Origin: Phyllobacterium calauticae
GTDB lineage: Bacteria > Pseudomonadota > Alphaproteobacteria > Rhizobiales > Rhizobiaceae
NCBI RefSeq assembly: GCF_019991125.1
Contig: NZ_JAGENB010000003.1
Coordinates: 62,001-126,000 of the forward strand
Length of the DNA: 64,000 nt
Direction: 5' to 3'
Below are positions 1 to 8,953 of this stretch, piece by piece. The position numbers and the translations under genes are program-made. The stretch's first letter is position 1. Each line of letters starts with the position of its first letter. The notes below the pieces were generated by a model. That model was not told the origin of the DNA, ran no database searches, and saw nothing but the letters and a program-made list of their open reading frames with translations.

Positions 1-432
1 GCCGACAACACGGTCTACGACAAGCCGCTGCCCGAACTGACCGGCGCCGCCGATATCCAGATGGCAAACGGCTTTGCCCTGATCGGCAAGACGGAACGTG
101 ATCTGAGCATCCTGCGCGGACAGTCCGGCCTGTTGCGCAACGTGGACCTGGCCCTGCCCGACGGCAGCGGCATCGTCATATCGGGGCCCTTCTCCGTGGC
201 GGACGACGGACGTATCAGCGGCGACTTCAAGATCACCCTGCGCAACCCGGAAAGCGTTGCCAATACGGCAAAGAGCATCTTCCCCGGTCAGGACAAGATC
301 ATTTCATCCGTGCTGCAGGCCATGGCCTTCGTGCCGAAGGATGCAAGCGGCGCGCCGACACTTCCCGTCTCGGTCAAGAACGGCAAGATGTCGGTCGGCT
401 TCATCAGCATCGGCCGCCTGCCCTCGCTGTGA
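1..432 (+). CDS. DUF2125 domain-containing protein, C-terminal part
   Basis: The reading frame is open from base 1, so the gene starts upstream of the window; the first in-frame ATG at 61 is probably internal. About 143 C-terminal residues are present. They show the alternating hydrophobic/polar, glycine-rich beta pattern of the DUF2125 family of exported or membrane-anchored alphaproteobacterial proteins, whose function is not known. In Rhizobiales this gene commonly sits beside the prephenate dehydrogenase gene, which is the case here: tyrC ends convergently 27 bases downstream. The family call rests on that neighbourhood and on the general look of the sequence, so it is moderately secure. 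Confidence 0.6.
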   Translation, partial: ADNTVYDKPLPELTGAADIQMANGFALIGKTERDLSILRGQSGLLRNVDLALPDGSGIVISGPFSVADDGRISGDFKITLRNPESVANTAKSIFPGQDKIISSVLQAMAFVPKDASGAPTLPVSVKNGKMSVGFISIGRLPSL

Positions 433-458
433 GGGCAAGTACAGCCGGCGCAGTGCCG

Positions 459-1391
459 TCAGGCGCTCTTGGCACCCGCCTTCTGGCGCCCGAAATCGGG
501 TGCATCCACTTCCTGGCCCGCATCGATGATCCCGCGCCGGACGGCACGAGTGCGGGTGAAGAGATCGAACAGCGCATCGCCGTCGCCCCAGCGGATTGAC
601 CGCTGCAGCGAGGCGAGATCCTCGGAAAACCGCGCCAGCATTTCAAGGATCGCATCCTTGTTGTGCAGGCACACGTCACGCCACATGGTCGGGTCCGACG
701 CGGCAAGGCGGGTGAAATCGCGAAAACCGGAGGCGGAGTATTTGATCACTTCCGAATTGGTCACTTCTTCCAGATCGCTCGCCGTGCCGACAATGTTGTA
801 GGCGATGATGTGCGGCAGGTGCGATACGATGGCCAGCACCCGGTCATGATGCACCGGATCCATCGTATCAAGCCGCGAGCCGCAGGCTTCCCAGAATTTC
901 GTCAGCCGGTCGAGGGCAACCGGATCGGTGCCATCAAGCGGTGTCAGGATGCACCAGCGGTTGGCAAAGAGCTCGGCGAACCCCGCATCGGGTCCGGAAT
1001 ATTCCGTACCGGCGAGCGGATGGCCGGGGATGAAATGCACATGCGCCGGCAGTTCCGGCTGCATCTGCGCGATGACCGATCCCTTGGTCGAACCGACATC
1101 GGTGACGATGGCGCCGGCTTTCAGCGATCCGGCAATGTGCCTGGCAACGTCACCGGACGAGCCGACGGGCACGGAAATGATGACCAGATCGGCGTTTTTG
1201 ACCGCTTCCGCACTGTCGAGGACATAGCTGTCGCCCAGGTCAAGCGCTTCGGCGCGCTGCAGCGTGCTTTCGCTGCGGGTCGAGATGACGATGTGATCTG
1301 CCAGGCCCTCGCGTTTGATGACGCGCGCCAGCGACGAACCGATCAGGCCAATGCCGATCAGCGCAATGGTATCGAAATGGATTTTGGACAT
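459..1391 (-). CDS. tyrC: Prephenate/arogenate dehydrogenase (TyrA family)
   Basis: Cytoplasmic enzyme that oxidatively decarboxylates prephenate or arogenate with NAD(P)+ on the way to tyrosine. The N-terminus has the Rossmann dinucleotide-binding signature G-x-G-xx-G at residues 13-18. It is followed by the catalytic-region sequence FIPGHPLAGTE, typical of the TyrA family (prephenate-binding His). At 310 residues it matches the single-domain dehydrogenases of alphaproteobacteria: no chorismate mutase or ACT domain is fused. It lies three bases downstream of hisC on the same strand, so the two are almost certainly co-transcribed; HisC-type transaminases in this position often also serve aromatic amino acid synthesis. 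Which substrate is preferred cannot be read from the sequence. Confidence 0.92.
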   Translation of the reverse strand: MSKIHFDTIALIGIGLIGSSLARVIKREGLADHIVISTRSESTLQRAEALDLGDSYVLDSAEAVKNADLVIISVPVGSSGDVARHIAGSLKAGAIVTDVGSTKGSVIAQMQPELPAHVHFIPGHPLAGTEYSGPDAGFAELFANRWCILTPLDGTDPVALDRLTKFWEACGSRLDTMDPVHHDRVLAIVSHLPHIIAYNIVGTASDLEEVTNSEVIKYSASGFRDFTRLAASDPTMWRDVCLHNKDAILEMLARFSEDLASLQRSIRWGDGDALFDLFTRTRAVRRGIIDAGQEVDAPDFGRQKAGAKSA

Positions 1392-1394
1392 TGT

Positions 1395-2501
1395 TTACTT
1401 CAAGAATTCGGAGAGTGCAGCGACTACGCCGCGATTGGCTTCCTCGGATCCAATGGTAAGGCGCAACGCGTTGGGGAATCCGTAGCCCGCAACACGGCGC
1501 AAAATATAGCCCCTGCTGGTCAGATAGGCGTCTGCCTTGTCGGCCGATTTCGCCGCATCGTCCGGGAAATGCACCAGCAGGAAATTGCCGACCGACGGCG
1601 TGACACGCAGGCCCAACCCCGACAGCTGTTCGGTCAGCCATGGCAGCCATGTATCGTTGAAGGCAACAGCCTTGTCGACATGCGCACGGTCGCGGACAGC
1701 GGCAGCACCGGCCGCAATGGCGGCGGAGTTCAGGTTGAACGGCCCGCGGATGCGGTTGACCGCGTCGATGACATGCGCCGGCGCGAACATCCAGCCGATC
1801 CGCAGGGCGGCAAGGCCGTGGATTTTCGAGAAGGTGCGGGTCATCACGACGTTCTCGAACGTCGAGACGAGCTCGATACCCGCTTCGTAATCGTTGCGGC
1901 GCACATATTCCGCATAGGCTGCGTCGAGAACAAGCAGGACGTTCTTCGGCAGGCCCGCATGCAGGCGGCGCACTTCCTCGAAGGGAATGTAGGTGCCGGT
2001 CGGATTGTTCGGGTTGGCCAGGAACACGATCTTGGTCTGCGGCGTGACAGCGGCGAGAATGGCATCGACGTCCGCCTGCTCGTTCTTTTCCCTGGCCACG
2101 ACGGGCGTCGCACCGGCCGCCATGATGTAGATCTTGTACACCATGAAACCGTGCTCGGTGTAGATCGCCTCGTCGCCGGGCGAGAGGTAAGTCTGGCACA
2201 ACAGGCCGAGCAGTTCGTCCGAGCCGTTGCCGCACAGCAGGTTGTCGGCGTTCAGCCCATGCACGTCGGCAATCGCCTGCTTGAGCTGGGTGGCCTGGCC
2301 GTCGGGATAGATTTCAAGGCGTGCGGATGCGGCGTGATAGGCCTCGGTCGCGTGCCTGCTCGCGCCCAGAGGGGTTTCATTCGAAGAGAGCTTGTAGACC
2401 TTGGCAACGCCGGGGGCCGATTCCTTGCCGGGGACGTAGGCGGCAATGTCGAGAACACCGGGTTTTGGTGTGGGGCGCGTGTCTTTCAATGTCGTTGTCA
2501 T
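1395..2501 (-). CDS. hisC: Histidinol-phosphate aminotransferase family enzyme
   Basis: PLP-dependent fold-type I aminotransferase of 368 residues, converting histidinol-phosphate and 2-oxoglutarate to imidazole-acetol phosphate and glutamate, or acting on aromatic amino acid precursors. Visible motifs are NPNNPTG at about 163-169, the PLP-contact aspartate in VLDAAY at about 193, and the Schiff-base lysine in [15 protein letters not shown] at about residue 226. It is the first gene of the hisC-tyrC pair and diverges from metX across a 192-base promoter region. Its place next to tyrC rather than in a his operon suggests a role in tyrosine/phenylalanine transamination; that is inference. Confidence 0.9.
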   Translation of the reverse strand: MTTTLKDTRPTPKPGVLDIAAYVPGKESAPGVAKVYKLSSNETPLGASRHATEAYHAASARLEIYPDGQATQLKQAIADVHGLNADNLLCGNGSDELLGLLCQTYLSPGDEAIYTEHGFMVYKIYIMAAGATPVVAREKNEQADVDAILAAVTPQTKIVFLANPNNPTGTYIPFEEVRRLHAGLPKNVLLVLDAAYAEYVRRNDYEAGIELVSTFENVVMTRTFSKIHGLAALRIGWMFAPAHVIDAVNRIRGPFNLNSAAIAAGAAAVRDRAHVDKAVAFNDTWLPWLTEQLSGLGLRVTPSVGNFLLVHFPDDAAKSADKADAYLTSRGYILRRVAGYGFPNALRLTIGSEEANRGVVAALSEFLK

Positions 2502-2693
2502 GATTCACAAGATCCGTAACATCGTTGAAATCGATGGTCATCGCAGGCAATGGCTCAAGCCACGGGGCATAGCCGCCAACAGGCGCGATGTCGAGCCAAA
2601 CTTGCGGCGCCAAGTCCGGAAAATCAAAGAAACCATTGACTTTGCCGGTTGCGCGACCATAGCTACCGCCCACAAAGCTAAAATCGCGCGAAA

Positions 2694-3881
2694 ATGACGA
2701 AATTCAGCAACCCGTCCGCCAGTCCCGATCAGAGAAGCCAGGAAGCGACAAATCCCCACAGCCCCGTGGTGGAGTTTGGCGCCGACAAGCCGTTGCATCT
2801 CGACAGCGGCGTCGTGCTTTCCCCGTTCCGCATCGCCTATCAGAGCTACGGCACGCTCAATGCCGACAAGTCGAACGCCATCCTGATCTGCCATGCGCTG
2901 ACCGGCGACCAGCACGTTGCCAACGTGCATCCCGTGACCGGCAAGAACGGCTGGTGGGAAACCCTCGTTGGCCCGGGCAAGCCCATCGATACGGACCGCT
3001 TCTTCGTTCTGTGCTCCAATGTGCTCGGCGGCTGCCTCGGTTCGACCGGCCCGGCTTCGATCAATCCCGAAACCGGCAAGCCCTACGCGCTCGACCTGTC
3101 GATCATCACCATTGCCGACATGGTGCGGGCGCAGGCCATGCTGGTCGATCATTTCGGCATCAAACAGCTTTTTGCCGTGGTCGGCGGCTCCATGGGCGGC
3201 ATGCAGGTTCTGGAATGGGCATCGAGCCATTCCGACCGGGTTTTTGCCGCCGTCGCCATTGCCACGGGCGCGCGCCACTCCTCGCAGAACATCGCCTTCC
3301 ATGAAGTGGGCCGTCAGGCCGTCATGGCGGACCCGGAGTGGCGGGAAGGCCGTTATCTGGAAGAAGGTACCATTCCGCGCAAAGGCCTGTCCGTGGCCCG
3401 CATGGCGGCGCATATCACCTATCTCTCGGAAACCGCCCTGCACCGCAAATTCGGACGCAACCTGCAGGACCGGCAGAACGTGACGTTCGGTTTCGACGCG
3501 GATTTCCAGATCGAAAGCTACCTGCGCCATCAGGGCATGTCGTTCGTCGAGCGCTTCGACCCCAACTCCTACCTCTACATGACCCGCGCCATGGACTATT
3601 TCGACCTGGCGGCGGAGCATGAGGGACGGCTGGCCGATGCCTTTGCCGGATCGAAGACACGGTTCTGCATTGTCTCCTTCACCAGCGACTGGCTGTTCCC
3701 GACCAGCGAAAGCCGCACCGTTGCCCATGCGCTGAATGCCGCCGGTGCCTCCGTCTCCTTTGTCGAGATCGAGACAGACCGCGGCCATGACGCCTTCCTG
3801 CTCGACGAGCCGGAAATGTTCTCGGCCATCAACGGCTTCATCCGCTCCGCGGCGCGTGCCAGGGGGCTCCTGCAGCCATGA
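2694..3881 (+). CDS. metX: Homoserine O-acetyltransferase
   Basis: Transfers an acetyl group from acetyl-CoA to homoserine, the first committed step of methionine synthesis. It is an alpha/beta hydrolase-fold protein of 395 residues with the nucleophile elbow GGSMGG (Ser166). The C-terminal catalytic Asp and His lie in FTSDWLFPT and RGHDAFLLD. The start codon has no obvious Shine-Dalgarno sequence, only a purine-poor gcgcgaaa before ATG. The stop overlaps the start of metW by four bases, the usual metX-metW operon. MetX enzymes can also use succinyl-CoA; the acyl donor is not decided by what I can see. Confidence 0.93.
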   Translation: MTKFSNPSASPDQRSQEATNPHSPVVEFGADKPLHLDSGVVLSPFRIAYQSYGTLNADKSNAILICHALTGDQHVANVHPVTGKNGWWETLVGPGKPIDTDRFFVLCSNVLGGCLGSTGPASINPETGKPYALDLSIITIADMVRAQAMLVDHFGIKQLFAVVGGSMGGMQVLEWASSHSDRVFAAVAIATGARHSSQNIAFHEVGRQAVMADPEWREGRYLEEGTIPRKGLSVARMAAHITYLSETALHRKFGRNLQDRQNVTFGFDADFQIESYLRHQGMSFVERFDPNSYLYMTRAMDYFDLAAEHEGRLADAFAGSKTRFCIVSFTSDWLFPTSESRTVAHALNAAGASVSFVEIETDRGHDAFLLDEPEMFSAINGFIRSAARARGLLQP

Positions 3882-4492
3882 GCGTGAACACCACTTCGCG
3901 CGTCGACTTCGACGTCATCGCCTCGCTGGTCAATCCCGGCGCGCGGGTGCTCGACGTCGGCTGCGGCGACGGCGAACTGCTCGAACTCCTGCAGAACACC
4001 AAGAATGTCGACGGACGCGGTGTCGAGCTGTCGCAGAAGGGCGTCAACGAATCCGTGGCGCGCGGTCTCTCGGTCATCCAGGGCGATGCGGACAGCGACC
4101 TGAAATATTATCCCGATGCGGGCTTTGACTATGTGATCCTGTCGCAGACGCTGCAGGCGACGCGCAACCCGAAGAATGTCCTGACCGAACTCTTGCGCAT
4201 CGGCGAGAAGGCCATCGTCTCCTTCCCGAATTTCGGCCATTGGCGCATGCGCGCCTCGCTGCTCGTCAACGGCCGCATGCCGGTGACGGAAGAGCTGCCC
4301 TACAGCTGGTACGATACGCCCAACATCCATTTCTGCACCATCAACGACTTTGTCGACATGACGAGGGAGATCGGCGCGCAGGTGGAAACGGCCGTGGCGC
4401 TCAATGCCTTCGGCCAGCGTATCGGCTTCAACATGCCCTGGGGGTTCTGGAACCTCTTCGGCCAGCAGGCCGTATTCCTGCTACGGCGCTAA
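3878..4492 (+). CDS. metW: Methionine biosynthesis protein MetW
   Basis: Small class I methyltransferase-fold protein of 204 residues that accompanies MetX in proteobacteria and is thought to help or stabilise homoserine acylation. The SAM-binding motif I, LDVGCGDG, is at about residues 25-32, and the family sequences VILSQTLQ and FPNFGHW follow. It overlaps metX by four bases (ATGA), implying translational coupling. It converges on an unrelated methyltransferase gene only three bases away, with no visible hairpin between them. Confidence 0.93.
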   Translation: MSVNTTSRVDFDVIASLVNPGARVLDVGCGDGELLELLQNTKNVDGRGVELSQKGVNESVARGLSVIQGDADSDLKYYPDAGFDYVILSQTLQATRNPKNVLTELLRIGEKAIVSFPNFGHWRMRASLLVNGRMPVTEELPYSWYDTPNIHFCTINDFVDMTREIGAQVETAVALNAFGQRIGFNMPWGFWNLFGQQAVFLLRR

Positions 4493-4495
4493 CAC

Positions 4496-5248
4496 TCAAT
4501 TCTCCTCCGGCCCATCCCGCCGCATCGCCGTGCCCTGCGGCGAGAGCACCGGCACGAAGACACGCCGTGATGCACGCTTGGCCACCGGCAGGCCCTGATA
4601 GATGCGTTTTTGCGCTTCCACGATGAGGACACCGGAGAACACCGGCCAGAAACGCCGTCCGACCCGTTCGAACAGACTGGAAGGGCGCATGATCCAGCGC
4701 CGTGACGATGGCGGGAAGAACAGCGCTTCGGCCCACGGACCCGGCGTGAAATTGGTTTCCCGCAGCAGGCGGATCAACTGCCCCCGGCTATAGGGCCGTC
4801 CGCTGCCGAAAGGCGTGTGTTCAAAACGCGCCCAGATACCGCGCCGGTTGGGAACGACGATGACGAGCCGCCCGTTGGGGGCAAGCGCCCGCCACATTTC
4901 CTTGAGTGTCTCGCGCGGGTCCTCCGCATGCTCCAGCGCATGCACCATCAAAATACGGTCCACCGCCGAATCCGGCAGCGGCAGGTCTTCCTCGAACACC
5001 AGCGCCGTCGACGACGCTTCCGCCGGCGGCCAGCTCGCCGCGCCCTGCCCGGCAGGCATGAAGGCGAATGTCCGCTCCGTATCGCCGCGAAACCGGTCGA
5101 GATAGGGCACGACATAGCCAAGACCGACAAGCCGTTCGCCCGGCAGTTTCGGCCAGATCGGCGCAAGGGCCATGGTAATCGCCCGCTCGGTCAGGTGGCC
5201 GAGGGTGGAAGCATAGAAGGTGCGGAGGTCGATGATATCGAGATGCAT
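4496..5248 (-). CDS. Class I SAM-dependent methyltransferase
   Basis: A 250-residue methyltransferase of the Methyltransf_11 type. The substrate is unknown. The N-terminal part contains a motif I variant, ERLVGLGYVVPYL, in which the usual GxGxG is degenerate. The later motifs are clear: DRILMVHALEHAEDP (motif II/post-II) and LKEMWRALAPNGRLVIVVPNR (motif III region). The C-terminal end is basic. In related bacteria a gene of this type sits between metW and gloB, so it belongs to the core chromosome. It is divergent from gloB; the 110-base gap between them must hold both promoters. Confidence 0.8.
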   Translation of the reverse strand: MHLDIIDLRTFYASTLGHLTERAITMALAPIWPKLPGERLVGLGYVVPYLDRFRGDTERTFAFMPAGQGAASWPPAEASSTALVFEEDLPLPDSAVDRILMVHALEHAEDPRETLKEMWRALAPNGRLVIVVPNRRGIWARFEHTPFGSGRPYSRGQLIRLLRETNFTPGPWAEALFFPPSSRRWIMRPSSLFERVGRRFWPVFSGVLIVEAQKRIYQGLPVAKRASRRVFVPVLSPQGTAMRRDGPEEN

Positions 5249-5359
5249 ATATCCAACCTAACACGGCAAATCATAACATCAAGAAAATGGCTTGGAGACG
5301 GGTTGCGCCTGCCGGACAGCTGGCTATCCTGATCGCAACGCACAAACCGGACAGGCCCC

Positions 5360-6130
5360 ATGTCAAATCTGCAGATAGAACAGTTCACCGCGCTCAGCGA
5401 CAATTTCGGCGTGCTGATCCACGACCCCGATGCCAATCTCACCGCTTCCATCGATGCCCCGGAGGAAAAGCCCGTGCTCGACGCGCTGAAGCGCCGCGGC
5501 TGGACGCTGACCCATATTTTCTCGACCCATCACCACAATGATCATGTCGGCGCCAACCTTGCGCTGAAAAAGCGGTTCAAGCTCGAAATCCTCGGCCCGG
5601 ACGCGGAAAAGGCCAATATACCCGGCATCGACCGCACGCTGAAACACGGCGACCGCTTCCGCTTCGGCAATTTCGACGTGTTCGTCATTTCCACGCCCGG
5701 CCATACCGCCGGCGAGATTTCCTATCATATCCCCGAAGCCAAGGTTGTTTTCGCCGGTGACACGCTGTTCTCGCTCGGGTGCGGGCGCCTGTTCGAGGGA
5801 ACCCCGGCAACCATGTTCCGGTCGCTCAACCACCTCATCAAGCTGCCGGTCGACACGCAGATCTATTGCGGGCACGAATATACCGAAAGCAATGCGCGGT
5901 TTGCCCTGTCGATCGATCCGGACAATTCAGCGCTGAAGGAACGCGCCCGGGAGATCTTTGCCCTGCGCGAGGCCGGCCTGCCGACATTGCCCACCACTTT
6001 GCTGCGCGAAATGGCAACCAACCCGTTCCTGCGCTGGCATGACCCGGCGATCCGCCGCAACCTGAAGCTGGAGAACGCCAGCGACGAGGCCGTTTTCACC
6101 GAAATCCGCAAGCGCAAGGACAATTTCTGA
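5360..6130 (+). CDS. gloB: Hydroxyacylglutathione hydrolase (glyoxalase II)
   Basis: Hydrolyses S-lactoylglutathione to lactate and glutathione, the second step of methylglyoxal detoxification. It is a metallo-beta-lactamase fold of 256 residues with the binuclear metal signature T-H-x-H-x-D-H (His57, His59, Asp61, His62) and later ligands in STPGHTAG, VFAGDTLFSLGCGRLFEG and YCGHEYTESN. The HAGH C-terminal domain is present, so it is full length. The gene ends in TGATG, overlapping the start of the cupin gene behind it. Confidence 0.93.
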   Translation: MSNLQIEQFTALSDNFGVLIHDPDANLTASIDAPEEKPVLDALKRRGWTLTHIFSTHHHNDHVGANLALKKRFKLEILGPDAEKANIPGIDRTLKHGDRFRFGNFDVFVISTPGHTAGEISYHIPEAKVVFAGDTLFSLGCGRLFEGTPATMFRSLNHLIKLPVDTQIYCGHEYTESNARFALSIDPDNSALKERAREIFALREAGLPTLPTTLLREMATNPFLRWHDPAIRRNLKLENASDEAVFTEIRKRKDNF

Positions 6131-6564
6131 TGACGTTGACCGCCGAGCAGATTCGCACCGCGCTGGGGCTGCAACCGCACCCCGAGGGCGGCGCCTATAT
6201 CCAGATGTTTCGCGACAACCAGAACGGTTGGCCGGTGGGCGGGCGCGGCCATTCCACCGCCATCTACTTCCTCCTGGAAAAAGGCGAGGTTTCCGCCTGG
6301 CACCGGGTGAAAGACGCGGCCGAGGTCTGGCACTGGTATGGCGGGGCACCGCTGCAACTGACCATTGCAACCGAAGGCGCGCCGCATGAGGTCCACCGGC
6401 TCGGCATGGATATCATGGCAGGCGAGCGGCCGCAGGGCATTGTTCCCGCCGGGCACTGGCAGACAGCCAAATCGCTTGGCGACTGGACGCTGGTTGGCTG
6501 CACGGTTGCACCGGGCTTCGACTTCGCCCAGTTCGAGCTGGCCGAGCCCGGTTGGAAACCATAA
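6130..6564 (+). CDS. Cupin domain-containing protein (DUF985 family)
   Basis: A 144-residue single-domain cupin of the DUF985 family; no reaction is firmly assigned to this family. The sequence begins with LGLQPHPEGGAY, typical of the family, and continues with a beta-barrel carrying the conserved blocks STAIYFLL, WHRVKDAAEVWHWYGGAPL and a late GCTVAPGFDFAQFEL. It overlaps gloB by one base and is probably translated from the same mRNA. The stop codon lies in the loop of a strong inverted repeat. Confidence 0.85.
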   Translation: MTLTAEQIRTALGLQPHPEGGAYIQMFRDNQNGWPVGGRGHSTAIYFLLEKGEVSAWHRVKDAAEVWHWYGGAPLQLTIATEGAPHEVHRLGMDIMAGERPQGIVPAGHWQTAKSLGDWTLVGCTVAPGFDFAQFELAEPGWKP

Positions 6565-6581
6565 GAAGTCTTCCAACCGGG
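6547..6581. terminator. Inverted repeat between convergent genes, probable terminator
   Basis: An 11-bp perfect stem, cccggttggaa at 6547-6557 and its complement at 6571-6581, with a 13-base loop that contains the stop codon of the cupin gene. It lies between two convergent genes and could stop transcription from both sides. There is no strong T-run, so Rho-independent action is only likely, not certain. Confidence 0.5.
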
Positions 6582-6590
6582 TTGGGAGCC

Positions 6591-7454
6591 CTAAACCCGT
6601 TTCCGGAAAATCATCTCCTTGGCGGCAAGTACCGCGCCAAGGGTGATCAGCAGGCAGGCGAGCAAGACGCGCACCGTCGGTTCGGCGGCCCCCGCCGCGA
6701 TCAGGACAAGCGTCGACAGCAGCGGCGCCGCGTAGCTCGATGCACCCAGCACCTGGATATTGCCGCGCTTGACGCCGAAATCCCAGGCATAGAAGGCCGC
6801 GCCCACCGGGAAAAGCCCGAGCCCCAGCACGGCCAGCCACTGCGTCAGCGATTCGGGCCAGACGGTCTGCTCCAGCGCCAGATGCGAAATCAGCGACAGA
6901 ACCGATGTCGCGACGCAAAAGCCGGTCACCGCATCGGTCGGCACGCTGGCAAAACGCCGCGACAGCAGCGAATAGGCAGACCAGGTCAGGGCGCAAAGCC
7001 CGGCCATGGCGTAACCGAAGGCATATTGCGCCTCGAAGCCGACACTGCCGCCCTTGGTGACGATCAGCACCGTGCCGGCGAGTCCCAAAAGGGTTCCCAG
7101 CACATGGAACCAGCGCAGGCGTTCGCCCGGCATCAGCGCCGAGCCGACCACGATGAACAGCGGCCAGAGATAGGCGATGAGACTGGCATCAACGGCCGGC
7201 GCGTTGCGCAGGGCGGTGAAATACAGGAAGTGATAGCCGAACAGGCCGACAACGCCGAGAAGCCAGACCTTTGCCGGCTGGCGCAGGTGCTGTGCCGCGC
7301 CCGGTCGCCAGAGCCAGGACAACAGGCCAAGACAGGCGCCAATGGCGAAGGTCATGGCCGTCAGCTGAAACGGCGGCACCTTGCCGGAGACATCGGTAAA
7401 CAGCGCGAGCATCGCCCACATGATAACCGCAAGAAACCCGACTGATGTAGCCAC
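6591..7454 (-). CDS. DMT-superfamily EamA transporter, YddG-like
   Basis: Inner-membrane transporter of 287 residues with about ten hydrophobic helices arranged as two EamA repeats. The sequence has the conserved features of the YddG-like exporters: FGYHFLYFTALRNAPAVDASLIAYLWPLF in the first half (quoted blocks FGYHFLYFTAL and IAYLWPLF) and AFYAWDFGVKRGNIQVLGASS in the second (blocks AFYAWDFG and GNIQVLG). YddG itself exports aromatic amino acids, which is a plausible but unproven substrate here. It converges on the cupin gene and is followed on the same strand by nothing obviously linked. Confidence 0.8.
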   Translation of the reverse strand: MATSVGFLAVIMWAMLALFTDVSGKVPPFQLTAMTFAIGACLGLLSWLWRPGAAQHLRQPAKVWLLGVVGLFGYHFLYFTALRNAPAVDASLIAYLWPLFIVVGSALMPGERLRWFHVLGTLLGLAGTVLIVTKGGSVGFEAQYAFGYAMAGLCALTWSAYSLLSRRFASVPTDAVTGFCVATSVLSLISHLALEQTVWPESLTQWLAVLGLGLFPVGAAFYAWDFGVKRGNIQVLGASSYAAPLLSTLVLIAAGAAEPTVRVLLACLLITLGAVLAAKEMIFRKRV

Positions 7455-7493
7455 GCGCCGCCCCCATTCGAAAGAGCGGCGCCCCTGCCGCTT

Positions 7494-8297
7494 CTATTGC
7501 ATCTTTTCAAAACGGGTCGCGTAAACCGTCACCGTTCCGATCTGCGTGCCGATCTTCGCCTGCACCGGCGAATAGATACCGGACTTGCCGAGGGATGCAA
7601 AGGTGAGACTGATCTTGCTTTTGTTTTTCAGATATTCGATCGCGTCGCGCCCCGCCTGGTAGCCGCCGACCGGAATGAACTTGACCGAACAGGTGATCGT
7701 ATCGCCTTTGAAACCCTTGGTGGAGAACGGCTGCGGGCTCCCGGATGGCGAGAGCTGAAGGTCCACCCGCGTCTGTCCGTCATAGAGATGCAGGGTCTGG
7801 GTGCAGACCTGGCCGATGCTGTCCGCCGCGACCATGACGCCGGAGATCGGATCGGTCACGCCCTGCAGCGCCGCAGGCTCAAGCTCCACCCATTTGTCCT
7901 TCTTCCTGACCGGCGGGACATTGGTTGTTTCCGTCACATTGCCATTGGCGAAGGCAATCGAAGTGCTCTTGTCTTTCTTGCCGTGCCGGTACTTGACCAG
8001 ATAGGAGTTCGGCAGCGGGCCGGTTTTGCCAAACTGGCCTTTGACATCGATATTGCCCTTGGTGTCGTCGAAGACGGTCACGAGGCCCGAGCTTCTCAGG
8101 CCGCCGGATACCGTATAGGCGCCGCCCGAGACACTGGTTGAAAAATTTGCCTTGGCAATCGTCAGGCCGAGCAGCGAAACCCGGTAATCGGATTTGTAGA
8201 CTTCCTCGGCGCGCGCCGGGAGTGCCCCCGCAACGAGCAGTATCCCTGCGGCAATCGCAGCATATCCGCAGCCGGGCCGCCGAATGAGACCAGTCAT
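7494..8297 (-). CDS. DUF3108 domain-containing exported protein
   Basis: Exported protein of about 267 residues; the function of DUF3108 is unknown. I chose the ATG at 8297 because AAGGAG lies seven bases before it. A longer frame starting at 8312 would use that same AAGGAG as coding sequence. The N-terminus has a basic start, a hydrophobic core (YAAIAAGILLVAGAL) and an AxA-type cleavage site in PARAEE. The mature part is beta-rich, with the family features YRVSLLGLTIAKANF near the start and two cysteines (CTQTL and CSVKF). It diverges from rpmB, and the 268-base gap holds the rpmB promoter. Confidence 0.8.
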   Translation of the reverse strand: MTGLIRRPGCGYAAIAAGILLVAGALPARAEEVYKSDYRVSLLGLTIAKANFSTSVSGGAYTVSGGLRSSGLVTVFDDTKGNIDVKGQFGKTGPLPNSYLVKYRHGKKDKSTSIAFANGNVTETTNVPPVRKKDKWVELEPAALQGVTDPISGVMVAADSIGQVCTQTLHLYDGQTRVDLQLSPSGSPQPFSTKGFKGDTITCSVKFIPVGGYQAGRDAIEYLKNKSKISLTFASLGKSGIYSPVQAKIGTQIGTVTVYATRFEKMQ

Positions 8298-8424
8298 GTC
8301 CCGCTCCTTCAAATTGCATCACGCACGTGTGAATTGCCTGTGGTGAGACCGTACAAAGCAGGCAAAGTTGTGTTAAACATTGCGACAAGTCCGTTAAATA
8401 CACAAAACCGGAGCAGAAGCACAC

Positions 8425-8453
8425 TTGACGCGCGCGGCTCATATCACTATAGA
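8425..8453 (+). promoter_or_regulatory. Sigma-70-type promoter for rpmB
   Basis: TTGACG at 8425-8430 and TATAGA at 8448-8453 are separated by 17 bases, close to the housekeeping consensus. Transcription would start near 8460 and give a leader of roughly 105 bases before the rpmB start. No other promoter this good is visible in the gap. Confidence 0.7.
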
Positions 8454-8565
8454 AACGCGACTTCCCAATAGGCCGCCTGTCCGATATGCGCGCCGCTGCA
8501 CGGCGACGTGTGATGGTAACAAGAACATTCGGGCTATAGGTAATGAATTTTGAAGGTGAGACCCA

Positions 8566-8865
8566 ATGTCCCGCACATGTGAATTGACCGCTAAATCGGT
8601 ACAGTACGGCAACAATGTGAGCCACGCGAACAACAGAACGCGCCGCCGCTTCCTGCCGAACCTTTGCCACGTTACGCTGATCTCCGAAGCTCTCGGTCAG
8701 AGCTTCCGTCTGCGTGTTTCGGCCCATGCCCTGCGCACCGTTGAACATCGCGGTGGTCTGGATGCATTCTTGAACAAGGCTGACGAGAAGGAGCTGTCAC
8801 AGCGTGCCCGCCTCCTGAAGCGCCAGATTGCCAAGAAGTCGGCTGAAGCGCCTGTTGCTGCCTGA
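8566..8865 (+). CDS. rpmB: 50S ribosomal protein L28
   Basis: Large-subunit ribosomal protein of 99 residues. It starts with the family signature [20 protein letters not shown] and [11 protein letters not shown], and has the basic C-terminus usual in alphaproteobacteria, where L28 is longer than the 78-residue E. coli form. It is a single-gene unit: a good promoter lies upstream and a hairpin terminator lies about 35 bases after the stop. A Shine-Dalgarno-like AAGGTGAG lies about 12 bases before the start. Confidence 0.97.
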   Translation: MSRTCELTAKSVQYGNNVSHANNRTRRRFLPNLCHVTLISEALGQSFRLRVSAHALRTVEHRGGLDAFLNKADEKELSQRARLLKRQIAKKSAEAPVAA

Positions 8866-8900
8866 TCGGCCGACACGGCTCTGACATCCTAATCGCTTGA

Positions 8901-8926
8901 GGCCAGCGCATGCTGGCCTTATTGTT
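8901..8926 (+). terminator. Rho-independent terminator of rpmB
   Basis: Perfect 7-bp stem GGCCAGC / GCTGGCC (8901-8907 and 8912-8918) with a four-base loop, followed by the T-rich run ttattgttg. It lies about 35 bases after rpmB and just before the next gene's ribosome-binding site. Confidence 0.75.
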
Positions 8927-8953
8927 GCTGGTTCCATTACCCAGGATAAAAAA

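Noticed and set aside
663-2519. A 618-codon open frame on the plus strand across tyrC and hisC
   Set aside because: It is the antisense shadow of two clear enzyme genes in high-GC DNA; its composition (many His, Arg, Gly) fits no family and it has no start signals.
2502-2693. SAM-II riboswitch before metX
   Set aside because: Some bases look similar (GACTTT, CCGGTTGC, AAAGCTAAA), but I found no P1 stem; kept only as a low-interest finding.
6552-7445. A 297-codon plus-strand frame opposite the DMT transporter
   Set aside because: It is rich in Gln, Arg and His with no hydrophobic core, the usual mirror image of a membrane protein gene.
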